Below are positions 38,946-48,486 of a stretch of DNA of 64,000 nt, one piece after another. The stretch is from assembly GCA_009869945.1 (NCBI GenBank), contig WIXG01000279.1, forward strand, positions 1-64,000, read 5' to 3'. The first letter of the stretch is position 1. Each line of letters opens with the position of its first letter. This stretch comes from Mesaphorura yosii (Eukaryota; Arthropoda; Collembola; Poduromorpha; Tullbergiidae). A program made the position numbers and the translations under genes. The notes under the pieces were generated by a model. It saw nothing but the letters and a program-made list of their open reading frames with translations. It was not told where the DNA came from and did no database searches.

Positions 38946-39674
38946 ATGGAGAACGAAGGCTGCTGGAGCAGAATTCAGGAGCGGGTTCGGAATCTGACGC
39001 AGCTCCCATCTAGTCGACACCTCCCCAGCACCCGGACGATCCTTATCACCGCCGGAGTCCTGGTTCTCGCAACAGTGGCAAGATAGCAGATCACAGACTC
39101 AATATTTCTATGGTGGAGCATAGAATTTAAACGCCTTGACATCTCGTTACAGATTCTTACTGCCACAGCGCTTGGCATCCGAACCCGGAGCCAGAGCCTC
39201 TCAGGTCGCCCGGTCTTCCATGCATCCATTCATGAAGGGATAAGCGAGTACACAGGAGGGAACGGAAATGACTACTGGCAGTACTGCAGTTTTCGGGCCA
39301 ATCGATCCATCACAGCCGTCAACCTTGGCATTTGTGGGCCGCCAGCAGGAGGCCACTACAAGATCCGGCTTAAACTTGTAGAAGAGTATGAAGAATCAGA
39401 TCTGAACTACGAGCCAACGGCGCTGGGGGAGACGGAGGCGCCAACGTACGCAGAGGAGGGCAGTGTGTACTACGTCCACTTCAGGGAACCAGTCCAGATC
39501 AAGGCGGACACGTGGTACAGGGCGTACGTTCATATTTCGGAAGGACCACCACATACGTACTATGGGACCCAAGGCCGGAAGGAGGAAGATGTGTCCTGTG
39601 GAGAAGCATGTGCTGTCAATTTTCAGTATATTCATCTTGATGGCCAGCCTTATTCAATCGGGTTTCAAGTTTAG
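38946..39674 (+). CDS. Membrane-anchored or secreted PHR-like domain protein, copy 3
   Basis: Exon 1 is 38946-39074 and exon 2 is 39153-39674, giving 216 aa. A GC donor three bases later (39077) also keeps the frame and would add one Val. Unlike copy 1, about 30 polar residues (MENEGCWSRIQERVRN...) come before the hydrophobic segment TILITAGVLVLATILTATA, so it looks more like a signal anchor than a cleaved signal peptide. The domain repeats all key motifs: WQYCSF, ITAVNLGICGPP, PVQIKADTWYRAYV, SEGPPHTYYG, a CGEAC pair and GQPYSIGFQV. The polyadenylation hexamer is at 39719-39724. Function is unknown. PHR membership is inferred from motif order. Confidence 0.8.
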
Positions 39675-40194
39675 TTAAAGAAGTATGTAAAAAAAGCAGA
39701 AAAATTTGTGCCAATATGAATAAAAATGAGTCTCATGTGCGAAAAGATGGTATGAGATGATTTCCTAACGGAGGTTATGGCTCTCCAGGAAACCAAAGTG
39801 CCTCCACTAGCAATAGAGTTAGGGTTCCAAGATTCCTTCGACCTCAGTTCACGTCCACAATCACTACAGGATTAATAATGAACTCACAAGTTCAGGATCA
39901 CGGTAAAGATCACGTGACCTGATCCTCAGCTGGAGATCACGATCACGGTCGCTACGGTATTAGTAATGAAAACCGAGCAATGGTTCATTTGATCACGCTG
40001 ATCTTTAGCACTCGGTCACGGTCATTCACCCTACATTTCTCTTCCGTTTTGAACCAGATCACACTTGCCAAAATCGAAAGTGTGAACCGGATCACTTTCC
40101 TAGATTTCGTTCATAAAAGAAAACTTCACTTCCACAATAAGTTTAGTTCAATCTATCTGTGCTTATCATCATCTAATCATCAGTGGAGTGCACA
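39675..40194. other. Spacer with GATCAC words
   Basis: No gene is seen. The last 300 bp carry a cluster of GATCAC words, listed separately. A TCAGTGG initiator-like sequence lies at about 40180, just before the next gene. Confidence 0.5.
39896..40095 (+). repeat. Cluster of GATCACG words upstream of the Myb/SANT-like gene
   Basis: GATCACG occurs at 39896, 39908, 39935, 39941 and 39991, and GATCAC at 40058 and 40090. That is seven copies in 200 bp. It could be a binding-site cluster or a degenerate simple repeat. Confidence 0.5.
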
Positions 40195-40633
40195 ATGGAC
40201 TCCGAAGAAGGCAGTGATTTCGAAATGGAGACCACAGCACCAAAGAAAGCCCCTGACGTTACTTCGCTGGGGCACACTCTACTTCTCGACTTGATCAACG
40301 AGTACAAATATTTTATTGAAGACAATTCGAAAAAATTTGGATCCAACGATACAAAGCAGAAGATCTGGGACGTAATTGCCACAAGATTCAGGAGTCAGCA
40401 AACGGACGGCGAAGCAAGTTCGCGTATGGATGGATAACAAAAAAAAACGTGCAAAGAAATCGGTACTTGACTCAAATTTCTCACTTCAACCAATAGTCAA
40501 ATTAAATGAGATCTCTTCTGACTGCATCAACCTCAAAGTCTTCGCATTTTTTCCTAAAAAGTTAAAAAAAAAGGCACACAAAAAGGGTCAGAAAGTCTAT
40601 TTTAAGATCCTGGCATGGCGTGCACAGAAATAG
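40195..40633 (+). pseudogene. Myb/SANT-like DNA-binding protein (Zeste/MSANTD type), frameshifted
   Basis: From ATG 40195 the frame encodes an acidic start (MDSEEGSDFEMETT) and then a trihelix-like LLLDLINEYKYFIED...KQKIWDVIATRF. After about 40395 the expected third helix, RTAKQVRVWMDNKKKRAKK, continues in the next frame. Together they match the Myb/SANT-like domain found in Zeste-related and transposon-derived regulators. Without correction the first frame stops soon after, with RMDG at its end. One indel accounts for the break, so a sequencing error is possible. The region after the domain is Lys-rich and undistinguished. A short host regulator or a remnant of a Harbinger-type Myb-like gene are both possible. 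Confidence 0.6.
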
Positions 40634-40749
40634 CTGTCGACCTTTTAAAAAAATGCATTCCTTTTCCAGTCTCTGCATTCTTCTCAAGACCTTCAGTTTC
40701 GGTCAAACTCCAGTTTCACAGAAAAAGCTCTGCATTTACATTTTACAAA

Positions 40750-41012
40750 ATGCTCACCGAAATTTTTGTTCTTGTTTTCGTGTCGCAAATTGCAATTGTG
40801 AGTCTATATTCCTCTCTGTGCCATTTAAATATCATTGCTTTGGTCTATGTTACTTAACTGTCTTTAAATTTCAGGTCCCCGTAGCATCCCAGTCAGGCTG
40901 GAGCAGTTTGCAAATGGGATGGTCCAGAAATGAGGTGCCGCTCAGCCTAATATTTAACATGTCAAACATGTCATGTCATGATTTAACTATGTCAAATCGA
41001 AGCTTCATCTGA
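40750..41012 (+). CDS. Possible small secreted peptide, two exons
   Basis: Exon 40750-40797 encodes a signal-peptide-like MLTEIFVLVFVSQIAI and ends at a GTGAGT donor. The acceptor TTTCAG lies at 40869-40874, and exon 2 (40875-41012) adds 45 residues with no cysteine pattern that I recognise. The short signal-peptide exon followed by a phase-0 intron resembles PHR-like copy 1. There is no homology evidence, so this is tentative. Confidence 0.3.
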
Positions 41013-41571
41013 ATCGAAATGTTCAGATCAAAGGACCCGGCTTTTAGCTGGGTAGCCGAGTTCAATGGCATTTCTTTTTTTCCATCCTTCCCAACCTTGC
41101 TTTATGCCAATTTGTTTACAATACGTAATTCGAGATCGGGCCAAAGCATTTGGGCCCCTCGAATCGTAGTTTGGGAAGCTGCAATCTGGGAAAGTACTGA
41201 GTATAGATGGAATTGCCTAGCGTCACTACTTCATCGTCTGCCTGCCACATTGATTTCGTTTCGTGAGGCGATCCCATATCTTAGCAAGCACGGCGTATGA
41301 TAACCGCTACCAATCGCTCGCTCTTATGATTTGCGAAATGAATGAACGAAATACAAAAACAAATGACTTGGGGACGAAGGTTCAGGTAAAGCGGACACAG
41401 GCAGACAATAAAAGAGACAGATTCCTGACACACGGATTTCCGAATCTCTGAGGTCAATGCAGCGCAGCAAGGAAATGCGACAGCGGAGGCTTTTCTTTTA
41501 ACATGACAAACCAAATCAAACCACGCACGCATTTATTTGTTCAAGAATTTACAACCGTGTTGTCATTTCTC
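41013..41571. other. Convergent spacer
   Basis: No gene is seen. A minus-strand AATAAA at 41532-41537 serves the next gene. Confidence 0.5.
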
Positions 41572-42746
41572 TTAATCAATGGAATTAATCAAAGCTGCTC
41601 CTGCTCCTTTACCCGCTCCTCCTGCACCTGCACGGCTCTGATGATAAGCTGCGTTGTTGGGATTGAGCTGATTCGCGTGATTGTTCAGTGCAGCTCTTGA
41701 CGTGTCTCCCTGATATCCAGCGGGACGACCTGGCCCGGTCTTTGCCTGGTTCGGATTCAGCTGATTGGCACGGTTGTTCAGAGCGGCCTGGTCGAGTCCT
41801 ATTTAATCGAAAGTACGTTAAGGCATGCTGAACTGATCCCGGTAATGTATAAAGTTATTCGTACCCGAGTGTTTCTGGCGTGGCAGAGGAACGTTCATAT
41901 TTTCGTCTGCAGCACTTGCAGCAACCTTAATTGCTGGCTTGACTCCCCCACCCGCACCGGTTCCCGCTTCAACTTCCGACGTTAAGACGGTGTAACGACC
42001 TCTCCCGACAGGGGGAATCGGAACTCCCTTCCCTGCATTGCCCGGCCCAAGGCCCAGTGGCTTCCCGATCATATTCCCGGCAGCGTAGCCAGAAATGCCG
42101 TCGGAGACTGGAATCATGGCCATGTCAAACCCTTCCGAAACGGTCAAGTTCTTCTTTCCCTTCACAACTTCTGCAATGTGCTCACCAGCAGCGACATACC
42201 CATACGACCTTGCGTTCTCTCCGTTTGCTAGCTTGTCACTCCCGGTGATGATCCCATCCATCGCAGCTCCACCGGCGAGGCCGCCAGCAACAGCGCCAAC
42301 GGGACCTGGAAGAAGTGCAGCGAAATCGTGAAAGCGTACAGAGCAGAAGGCTCAAGTGTCATGATTCCATGAATCTTACCTCCAGCAGCGAATCCGCCAA
42401 CTCCTCCCAGCACAACTCCCGTGCTTCTGCTAGCAGCTTTCATTGACTCATCGCCCTGTCTATTGTCACCCATCGCGTAGTGCACGCCGCCTTTGATGTG
42501 CCCAGCCAATGGAATTGAGTCGATGACTCGCTCCATGTCCTTCGCAAACTTCTTCTGCAGATCCTCCGCCTTGTCCAGGTCGCCGCCAATCGCGTACCCC
42601 GCAGAAGCAATTTGCGAGATGACCGGGAATGTGTTCTTGTACGCAAACTCCTGCTGCGTGGCGAGGGCGCCGGCAGAGTCCCCGCTGACGTACTGCACGA
42701 AGGATTTCACTTGAGAAACGACTGGCACGCTGTTTGTGTTGCCCAT
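41572..42746 (-). CDS. N-myristoylation-motif, glycine-zipper protein of an uncharacterised family, 3 exons
   Basis: Exons 42746-42380, 42305-41865 and 41798-41572 (GT-AG, phases agree) encode 344 aa. It begins MGNTNSVPVVSQVKSF, a classic MGxxxS N-myristoylation signal, followed by a GD.AGA..TQ..F-type segment and a second PVISQ segment. The centre has IDSIPLAGHIKGGVHYAMGD. A glycine-zipper stretch (VVLGGVGGF, then GPVGAVAGGLAGGAAMDG, about residues 108-142) follows. The tail has two copies of an A-L-N-N-x-A-N-Q-L-N-P-N motif separated by GRPAGYQGD. From memory, proteins with these motifs occur uncharacterised in cnidarians, molluscs, amphioxus and springtails. Function is unknown, and membrane association is inferred. 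The polyadenylation hexamer is at 41532-41537. A decayed duplicate lies just upstream at 43.5-44.1 kb. Confidence 0.88.
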
Positions 42747-43465
42747 CGTGCTGATGTGATGTTGAGTGACTGCTTAAACTGTAGTAGAAAGAGTTGACTT
42801 GGATTAAATTGGAGTTAATTGCAAGGATCGCCAGTCGCACTTATTTGCCGAATTAAATCAAGACCAACAGCAACTTGATTCTATTTCCAGCACGCACTAC
42901 AAGCACTACAAGAGCAACTGAAATCAGATGGTAGTTAGTTCAGACGCCGACACCACACAACGATGCAAGAGAATGGGATACTGCTCAAAGCTTAAGGCAT
43001 TTCTGTGAATTCTTGAATGGGTCCTTTTGTCCTCTTTACATTCTCTGAATTCAGTCCAAAATTGGTTGATGAACTCTCAGCCTTGTGGGTTGTGGAGTTT
43101 TGTGCCTGCTACTGTGCTTTGTTCACTGGTCTGTGGTCTTGCACCCGAATAAATCAGGTACGAAAACTTTAACGGAATTCACGGTATAACACGTTAATGA
43201 ACATTTAAGAACACATTTTTGAATGATCACTTTGTATACTCGTGCCTCATGACCTCCGATCCCGGTTGCTAGTTCTTTCCATGCTTAACTTAACATTTCG
43301 TCGCGCATCTCTACTTTTGTACACCGAATTAATAAAAGGCCGACGAGCGAGTCAATGAATCAACTGTAAATCAAATTCTTATGTATTTCAAGAAACTGTG
43401 CTCAGTATTAAGTTGAAATTGTGGTCGTTCATCGTCCTCTCCTGTCCTTCAGTGCAGCTGCAGGT
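42747..43465. other. Upstream region of the glycine-zipper gene
   Basis: Should contain the promoter of the minus-strand gene. I see no clear TATA box. No coding sequence is supported. Confidence 0.45.
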
Positions 43466-44060
43466 TTACAAACGGCTCCAGCAGTACGTCGTGCTGTTAG
43501 GATTAAGTTGATTTGCATGGTTGGCCAAACGTAGCCTTGTACTTATCCCCATATGGTATCCAGCAGCGCGGCCCAGTCCGGTTTTAACGTGGTTTAGTAA
43601 TGCCTCCATCTATTACAGCACGACCCGTATTGCCTCCACCTGCAGTGCCTGTGCGTACTTAGTGTGTTTACGTGTCATTCGTTCATTTTTCTGACTAATC
43701 TCGCCAATCAGGTCCACAAAGTTGAAACGGAATGAAGATCTCACCTCCCACAAAGAATTCGCCTACACTGCCCAATGCCACTCCAGTGGTCCTGCTGGCT
43801 GGCTTCATAGATTCGTGCCCCTTCTCCATGTTGCCTATGGCGTAGTGCACCACACACGTGATATATCCAACTCCTGGAGTAGAATCAACGGCTCCCTCCA
43901 CAAAATTCCCAACGATTTTCCTCGTGCACAAAACTTCGTTTTGCTAAAATTGCAATATTGCGATTGCTAAAGTAAGCATTTTAGCCTCAATTCCCGGTGA
44001 AAATTCCCACACGTCCTCGCCAAGTTCTGCCATCGGGAAGGCGTTCATAACCGATAATGT
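43466..44060 (-). pseudogene. Decayed duplicate of the glycine-zipper gene
   Basis: Three blocks match the intact neighbour in order. Near 44030 is an NAFPM segment (neighbour NTFPV). At 43745-43925 is VDSTPGVGYITCVVHYAIGN followed by SMKPASRTTGVALGSVGEF and then a GTGAGA donor. At 43466-43640 is a TGTAGGGNTGRA piece and the last exon, with GRAAGYHMG, NHANQLNPNS and a stop at 43466-43468. The N-terminal segment is out of frame with the second block, the MGNTNS start is not found, and most of the second exon, including the glycine zipper continuation, is missing. This is a tandem duplicate lost by deletion and frameshift. Confidence 0.8.
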
Positions 44061-44631
44061 ATATGTAACAAAAATGTAGACTATGACTGACTAGACTGAC
44101 ATACTTAATTTCGCCAACTGCTCACCGTAAAAAAAAAAGATTACCTTCGACCACTCAAGCAGGGCACCCATTGCAATAAACAATCAACTCAAGGAAATAA
44201 ACCCGCTGCTAAAGTTAAATGAATCTGTTGCCTGGCCCTCGCTTTGGAATCTGCAATGATTCTAATATTTTAAAGAAACTAATAGCAAAATGCACAATGC
44301 ACCTCCATCGCGCGTCAAAGAGCTCTCAAGAGGATCAAAATGGTTTAGGTGCAGCAGCTGCATCTGTGAAATGCTAAACAACGTCGTGGGACGTTGCTGT
44401 ATTTTTCACCTTTCATAAGTAAAAGGGCTCTAGAACATCCTCTGCTCTCTGAACCTGACTTGCACTGAGAGTGCAGATTAACATCGATGCAATTTATTAG
44501 ACGATAAGGTGCATGATCACAATAATCACTTTAATCTGTTTCGGTATCGTTGCATTAAACTATACAGTCAATAAATTCAACATTTTATTCAACAAATACA
44601 GCAGTCATCTCAGTCAAGGAGAAGGAATAAA
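44061..44631. other. Spacer, nothing recognised
   Basis: No gene is seen. A minus-strand AATAAA at 44584-44589 serves the beta-galactosidase gene. Confidence 0.5.
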
Positions 44632-47381
44632 TTAGTGAAATGCCTTTGGCCCGCTCGGTTTCAGCGAATTTGGTGGAGTATGGTCAAGAATCGGTTGGCT
44701 CACAAATTGAATGTTGGTTCCTGGCTCTAATTGCTCAAAAATGGTAACCTGTGAGGGCAAGAACGTCGAATTAAAGTGAAAGACTGTAAAAGCGTGAAAC
44801 AAAGCAATAAGCAATTAGACAATTCATACCGTATTGATTCCTGTGCGCAGCAATGGTCCGGGGATGTAAAGCGTTTGTTGTGGCCCAGCCTTGAAGTATC
44901 TCCCAAGATTGAATCCATTTACAAACACGATTCCTTTGTGCCATGTTCTCATGTCCAGGAATGTGTCGGCCGGAGTTCCGCTGACCGTGAATGTAGATTG
45001 GAACAGGGCCGGCCCGTTTATTGTTCCGGCGCCGGGGACAGGACGGAAATTCCCCAGGCTCTGAACCCATTCTGACTTGAACTCGAGAGCGAGGACCTGG
45101 AATCCAGTTGCTGGCTCTCCGTTGATGGAAATGTTTCCATTTGGTATTCCCTTCTGCTGCAAGAAGTCGGCCGCATGTCCAAAGTTAACGCGCGCCATGT
45201 TTTCGACCAACACGTCTATCAAGTAGCTTTGCGTGCTGTCCAGCGCCAGGTCGAATTCAAGTTCTCTGTGAAGGGCAAATAGAATCGGGTTTGTATGCAC
45301 AAGCACAGTTGGTCATCCAAGAATTCTGAATGCTTAAATTCTTACTCGTTCAACCAATATCGCGAATTCTTCGTTGTGGTTGGATTGGGTAATATTTGCC
45401 CATCGAGCAAAAGGATTCCGAAGTCTTTCACCGGGCCAGCCTGCACTCAAATTGAGAAAATGTCAAAAATCTGGACACAGAAGTCCGAATGCAGAATGCG
45501 ATTATATGTGGCGAACCTTGAGCTTGGTTCCAGGCTGCAGATTGTTGAACACTTTCCTGTACACAATGTACCCATAACTCTGGCCACTGTCGTTGTTCAT
45601 GTCCAACTGCTCCATTGAGACGGGTCGGTCAAGTGTAAACCGGGCCGATGCTGGGATACGAGACAAGATGTCCTGATACGTCAAGTAATTCTGAAGTGCT
45701 ACTGTCGGGTACGCGAGCTTCACGCTCTGTGGGGGCATTTCAGGACGACGCAGCACAGGTACTTGATACTTCTCGATCAGCTGCATGGCACGATTGTACT
45801 TTTCGGTGTAGTCTCCGGCTTCGGACAACGGCGAGTCGTAGTCTAGAAATTAATGCAGTGAGTAAGTACAGACTGGCACTGGAAAACCAGAACTGCTAGC
45901 ATACGAATGAATTTAGTGCGCTTGGCACTTACCGTAACTTGTGACATCAGCTCCGTAGAACGGGAATGAACTTTCGGAATTTGCTCCAGCCATGAAGCCT
46001 GAAAAATTCAATACGCCGTGTTGGCCACTTCGCTCTGTTACCTTTTCGGCTAGCGTAACTTACCGAAATTGGTTCCACCATGAAACATGTAAAAATTGAC
46101 GGACCCGTTGTACGCGGAGAAGATTGTCTCGAGCACTTCAGCGAATTCTGGATGGGAAAACAAGAAAACGTGGAAGATCGCAATTTCTTCACGTTTGCTA
46201 CCACCGAAGTCACTTACGATCGGGGTTCGTTGTGTGATGTTGCTCGAACCAGTGGTCAAACCATCCCGCCCAATACTCCATGACCATAACCGGACGATTT
46301 GGCTGAAGTTCCAGCAGCTTGTCTAGCTCCCTGACCGGATCCACTTGGAAGTTCGACGTGATGAGTACACCTTCGAGAGTTCCAATATCTCCATTCCAGC
46401 TGATGCCATCCGACGTGAAGAGAAGTGACTCTCCAAACGAGTGATCTTCATAGACGGATTTGATGTGCTCGAGGTACGGTTTGTGAATGGGCTGAAAGGA
46501 TCCGTACTCGTTCTCAATCTGAATTCCGATTATGGGCCCTCCTTTCGTGAACTGGAGGTCAGACACTTGTGGCAGGAGTTGGTCAAAGTAGATTTTGACT
46601 CGGTCCAAGTACGGCTGGTAGGACGTGCGTACTTGCATGTTTGGGTCACGTTGAAGCCAACTGAGACAAAAGAAATACGTAATAAGAGCAACTGTCATTA
46701 ACCTAAAGAAAACGAGGACACCATAATCACCTTGGAAGGCCACCGAAGTCCCATTCGGAGCAAATGTACGGCCCGGGACGGAAAAGAACCAACAAATCCT
46801 CCTCTTTGGCAATTTCGATGAAGCGCCTCAGGTTTAGAAACGCTGAAAAGTCACGGCCACCATCTCCAAAGTCAAATGTGCCCTTTTCTGGCTCGTGAAG
46901 ATTCCATGGCACGTAAGTCTCGAGAGTGTTCGCGCCTGTTGCTCTCAGTTTGCGGAGTCGATCTCTCCAGTAGTCTGGATGGACTCGGAAGTAGTGGATG
47001 GCTCCAGAAACGATTCTGAGATCCTTCCCATTCAACCTATGCATATATACACCTGTCTTTAAATATGCCCAACGCACTGAACTCATTTAACCCTTACTTG
47101 AAGAATGGTCTCGTGTCCGCCGTGAGCCCAGATTGGATTCCGCCTTCGGTGAAGTACTCATACGTTGACGGAAGATCCTGGCCAGTGATTCCAGCAGCCA
47201 TCAAGAGTACGTTGACGCAGGCCAACTAAATTAAAAAGACAAATATTATTCATGACTTGGAAGCGGGAATTCGAAATGGAATCAGTTTGGAAACATGCGT
47301 AATGCGTTCGAGGCTTCTGGATACAAAAATAAAATTATTAGTACGCGTTACCATTAAAACAGGCAATCCCAGCCGCTCCAT
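44632..47381 (-). CDS. GLB1: Beta-galactosidase (GH35, GLB1 type), complete, 10 exons
   Basis: A lysosomal or secreted enzyme that removes terminal beta-galactose. Exons 47381-47352, 47225-47098, 47036-46731, 46660-46218, 46147-46064, 45998-45933, 45842-45517, 45440-45346, 45265-44830 and 44748-44632 all join in phase to 676 aa (human GLB1 is 677). The first exon and the start of the second form a signal peptide ([20 protein letters not shown]). Hallmarks are [18 protein letters not shown], the [15 protein letters not shown] block, [16 protein letters not shown], the acid/base Glu in IENEYGS (about residue 206), and the nucleophile Glu in [14 protein letters not shown] (about residue 283). 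A FHGGTNFG block and C-terminal beta domains ending [19 protein letters not shown] complete it. It looks fully functional. A close GLB1-like paralogue cannot be excluded. Confidence 0.96.
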
Positions 47382-47939
47382 ATTGCCTTTGGCTTAATTG
47401 ATCGCACCAGGGCAAAAACTTAAAACTTACTGAAACTAAACTGCGTAAAATCTTCCGTTAATCTGGAATCGCATTGCAGCTGCAGCCGATTCGCTTAACA
47501 ATTGACGTGCTCGCTGAGCTAATGTAATCAACTCTTATCTAACACGTTCCATTTCATTTCGACAATGGATTTGGAATTTGGACATGTCACGCTCATGCTA
47601 ACAAGCACTTAACTCTAATCAGCAGCAAACAAGTCGAGTCAAACAGTCAAGTGCTTCAAGTGAATTGCCTGTGTTAAAATTAGTTAAATGAATTTGACAA
47701 TTATACTATAATGTCTTGGCCGTCTTCCAGCATTCATTTCCAGTGGAGAAGACACAATCATGAAAGGATTACGGTGGCGGTGGGTTTCATCAGACCACCA
47801 GATTGAATGGTTGGACCAACAATAGGCGAAAGAAATTGGCGAAGACGACAGATTAGCAATCTAAAATAATCAGGTGGCGAATACGAGTAAATGGAACTGT
47901 GAGTTCAAGGACACGCCGGCTGATATTGACATAAAAAGT
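47382..47939. other. Upstream region of the beta-galactosidase gene
   Basis: Should hold the promoter. No coding sequence is recognised. Confidence 0.45.
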
Positions 47940-48486
47940 TTACACGGATTTCCATGCAAATCCTCTAGCTCCAGTAGCCAACGACTTGCGAGACTCATGC
48001 ACACCTGTAAAGAATCTCACCTGCACGAGAGGAATGACATCAATTGGAATCAAAGGACTTGACTTAAATGACCCTGGAATCCAAATCCCAAGTCCAGTTT
48101 TTGCCAACTGGCGCAGTGAACCAAAATCCCACTGGCAGGTTGACCTTAAGCCCTTAATCGCCAATTTCTCCCAACACGACCACAAAATCACTTGATTAGG
48201 CGAGTTTATCCAAGTTAATCATGTGAGCAAATTCAAAATGATGCCCGTTGCAGCCTTTTAGCCTGCTTTCCATTTGCACGTGCCCGTAATGCATTTAAAT
48301 TGTGTAGTTACGAAAGAGGATCAGCTGGAAGCTACGCAAGTTACGCAAGGAATTGAACCAATTTATTTACAATGAGAGCGACTGATTTGTAGCAGTCTTT
48401 GAGCTTTGACTTTGATCTTCGGACAGGTCAACCGTAAACTTTACCTGCATCTGGAATACTTTCGTCGTCAAAATCCATGCCACCAT
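47940..48486 (-). CDS. Possible 40-aa two-exon peptide, very tentative
   Basis: A TATAAAG box (minus strand, 48550-48556) is followed about 65 bp later by an ATG at 48486. The first exon (48486-48445) encodes MVAWILTTKVFQMQ and ends CAG|GTAAAG. An acceptor at 48022-48021 (GTGCAG) opens a phase-0 exon (48020-47940) adding 26 residues and a stop. There is no homology, and the peptide is weakly hydrophobic at its start. Chance is a serious alternative. Confidence 0.18.

Noticed and set aside
41019..41300. 93-codon frame after the small peptide
   Set aside because: No start context, domain or splice evidence.
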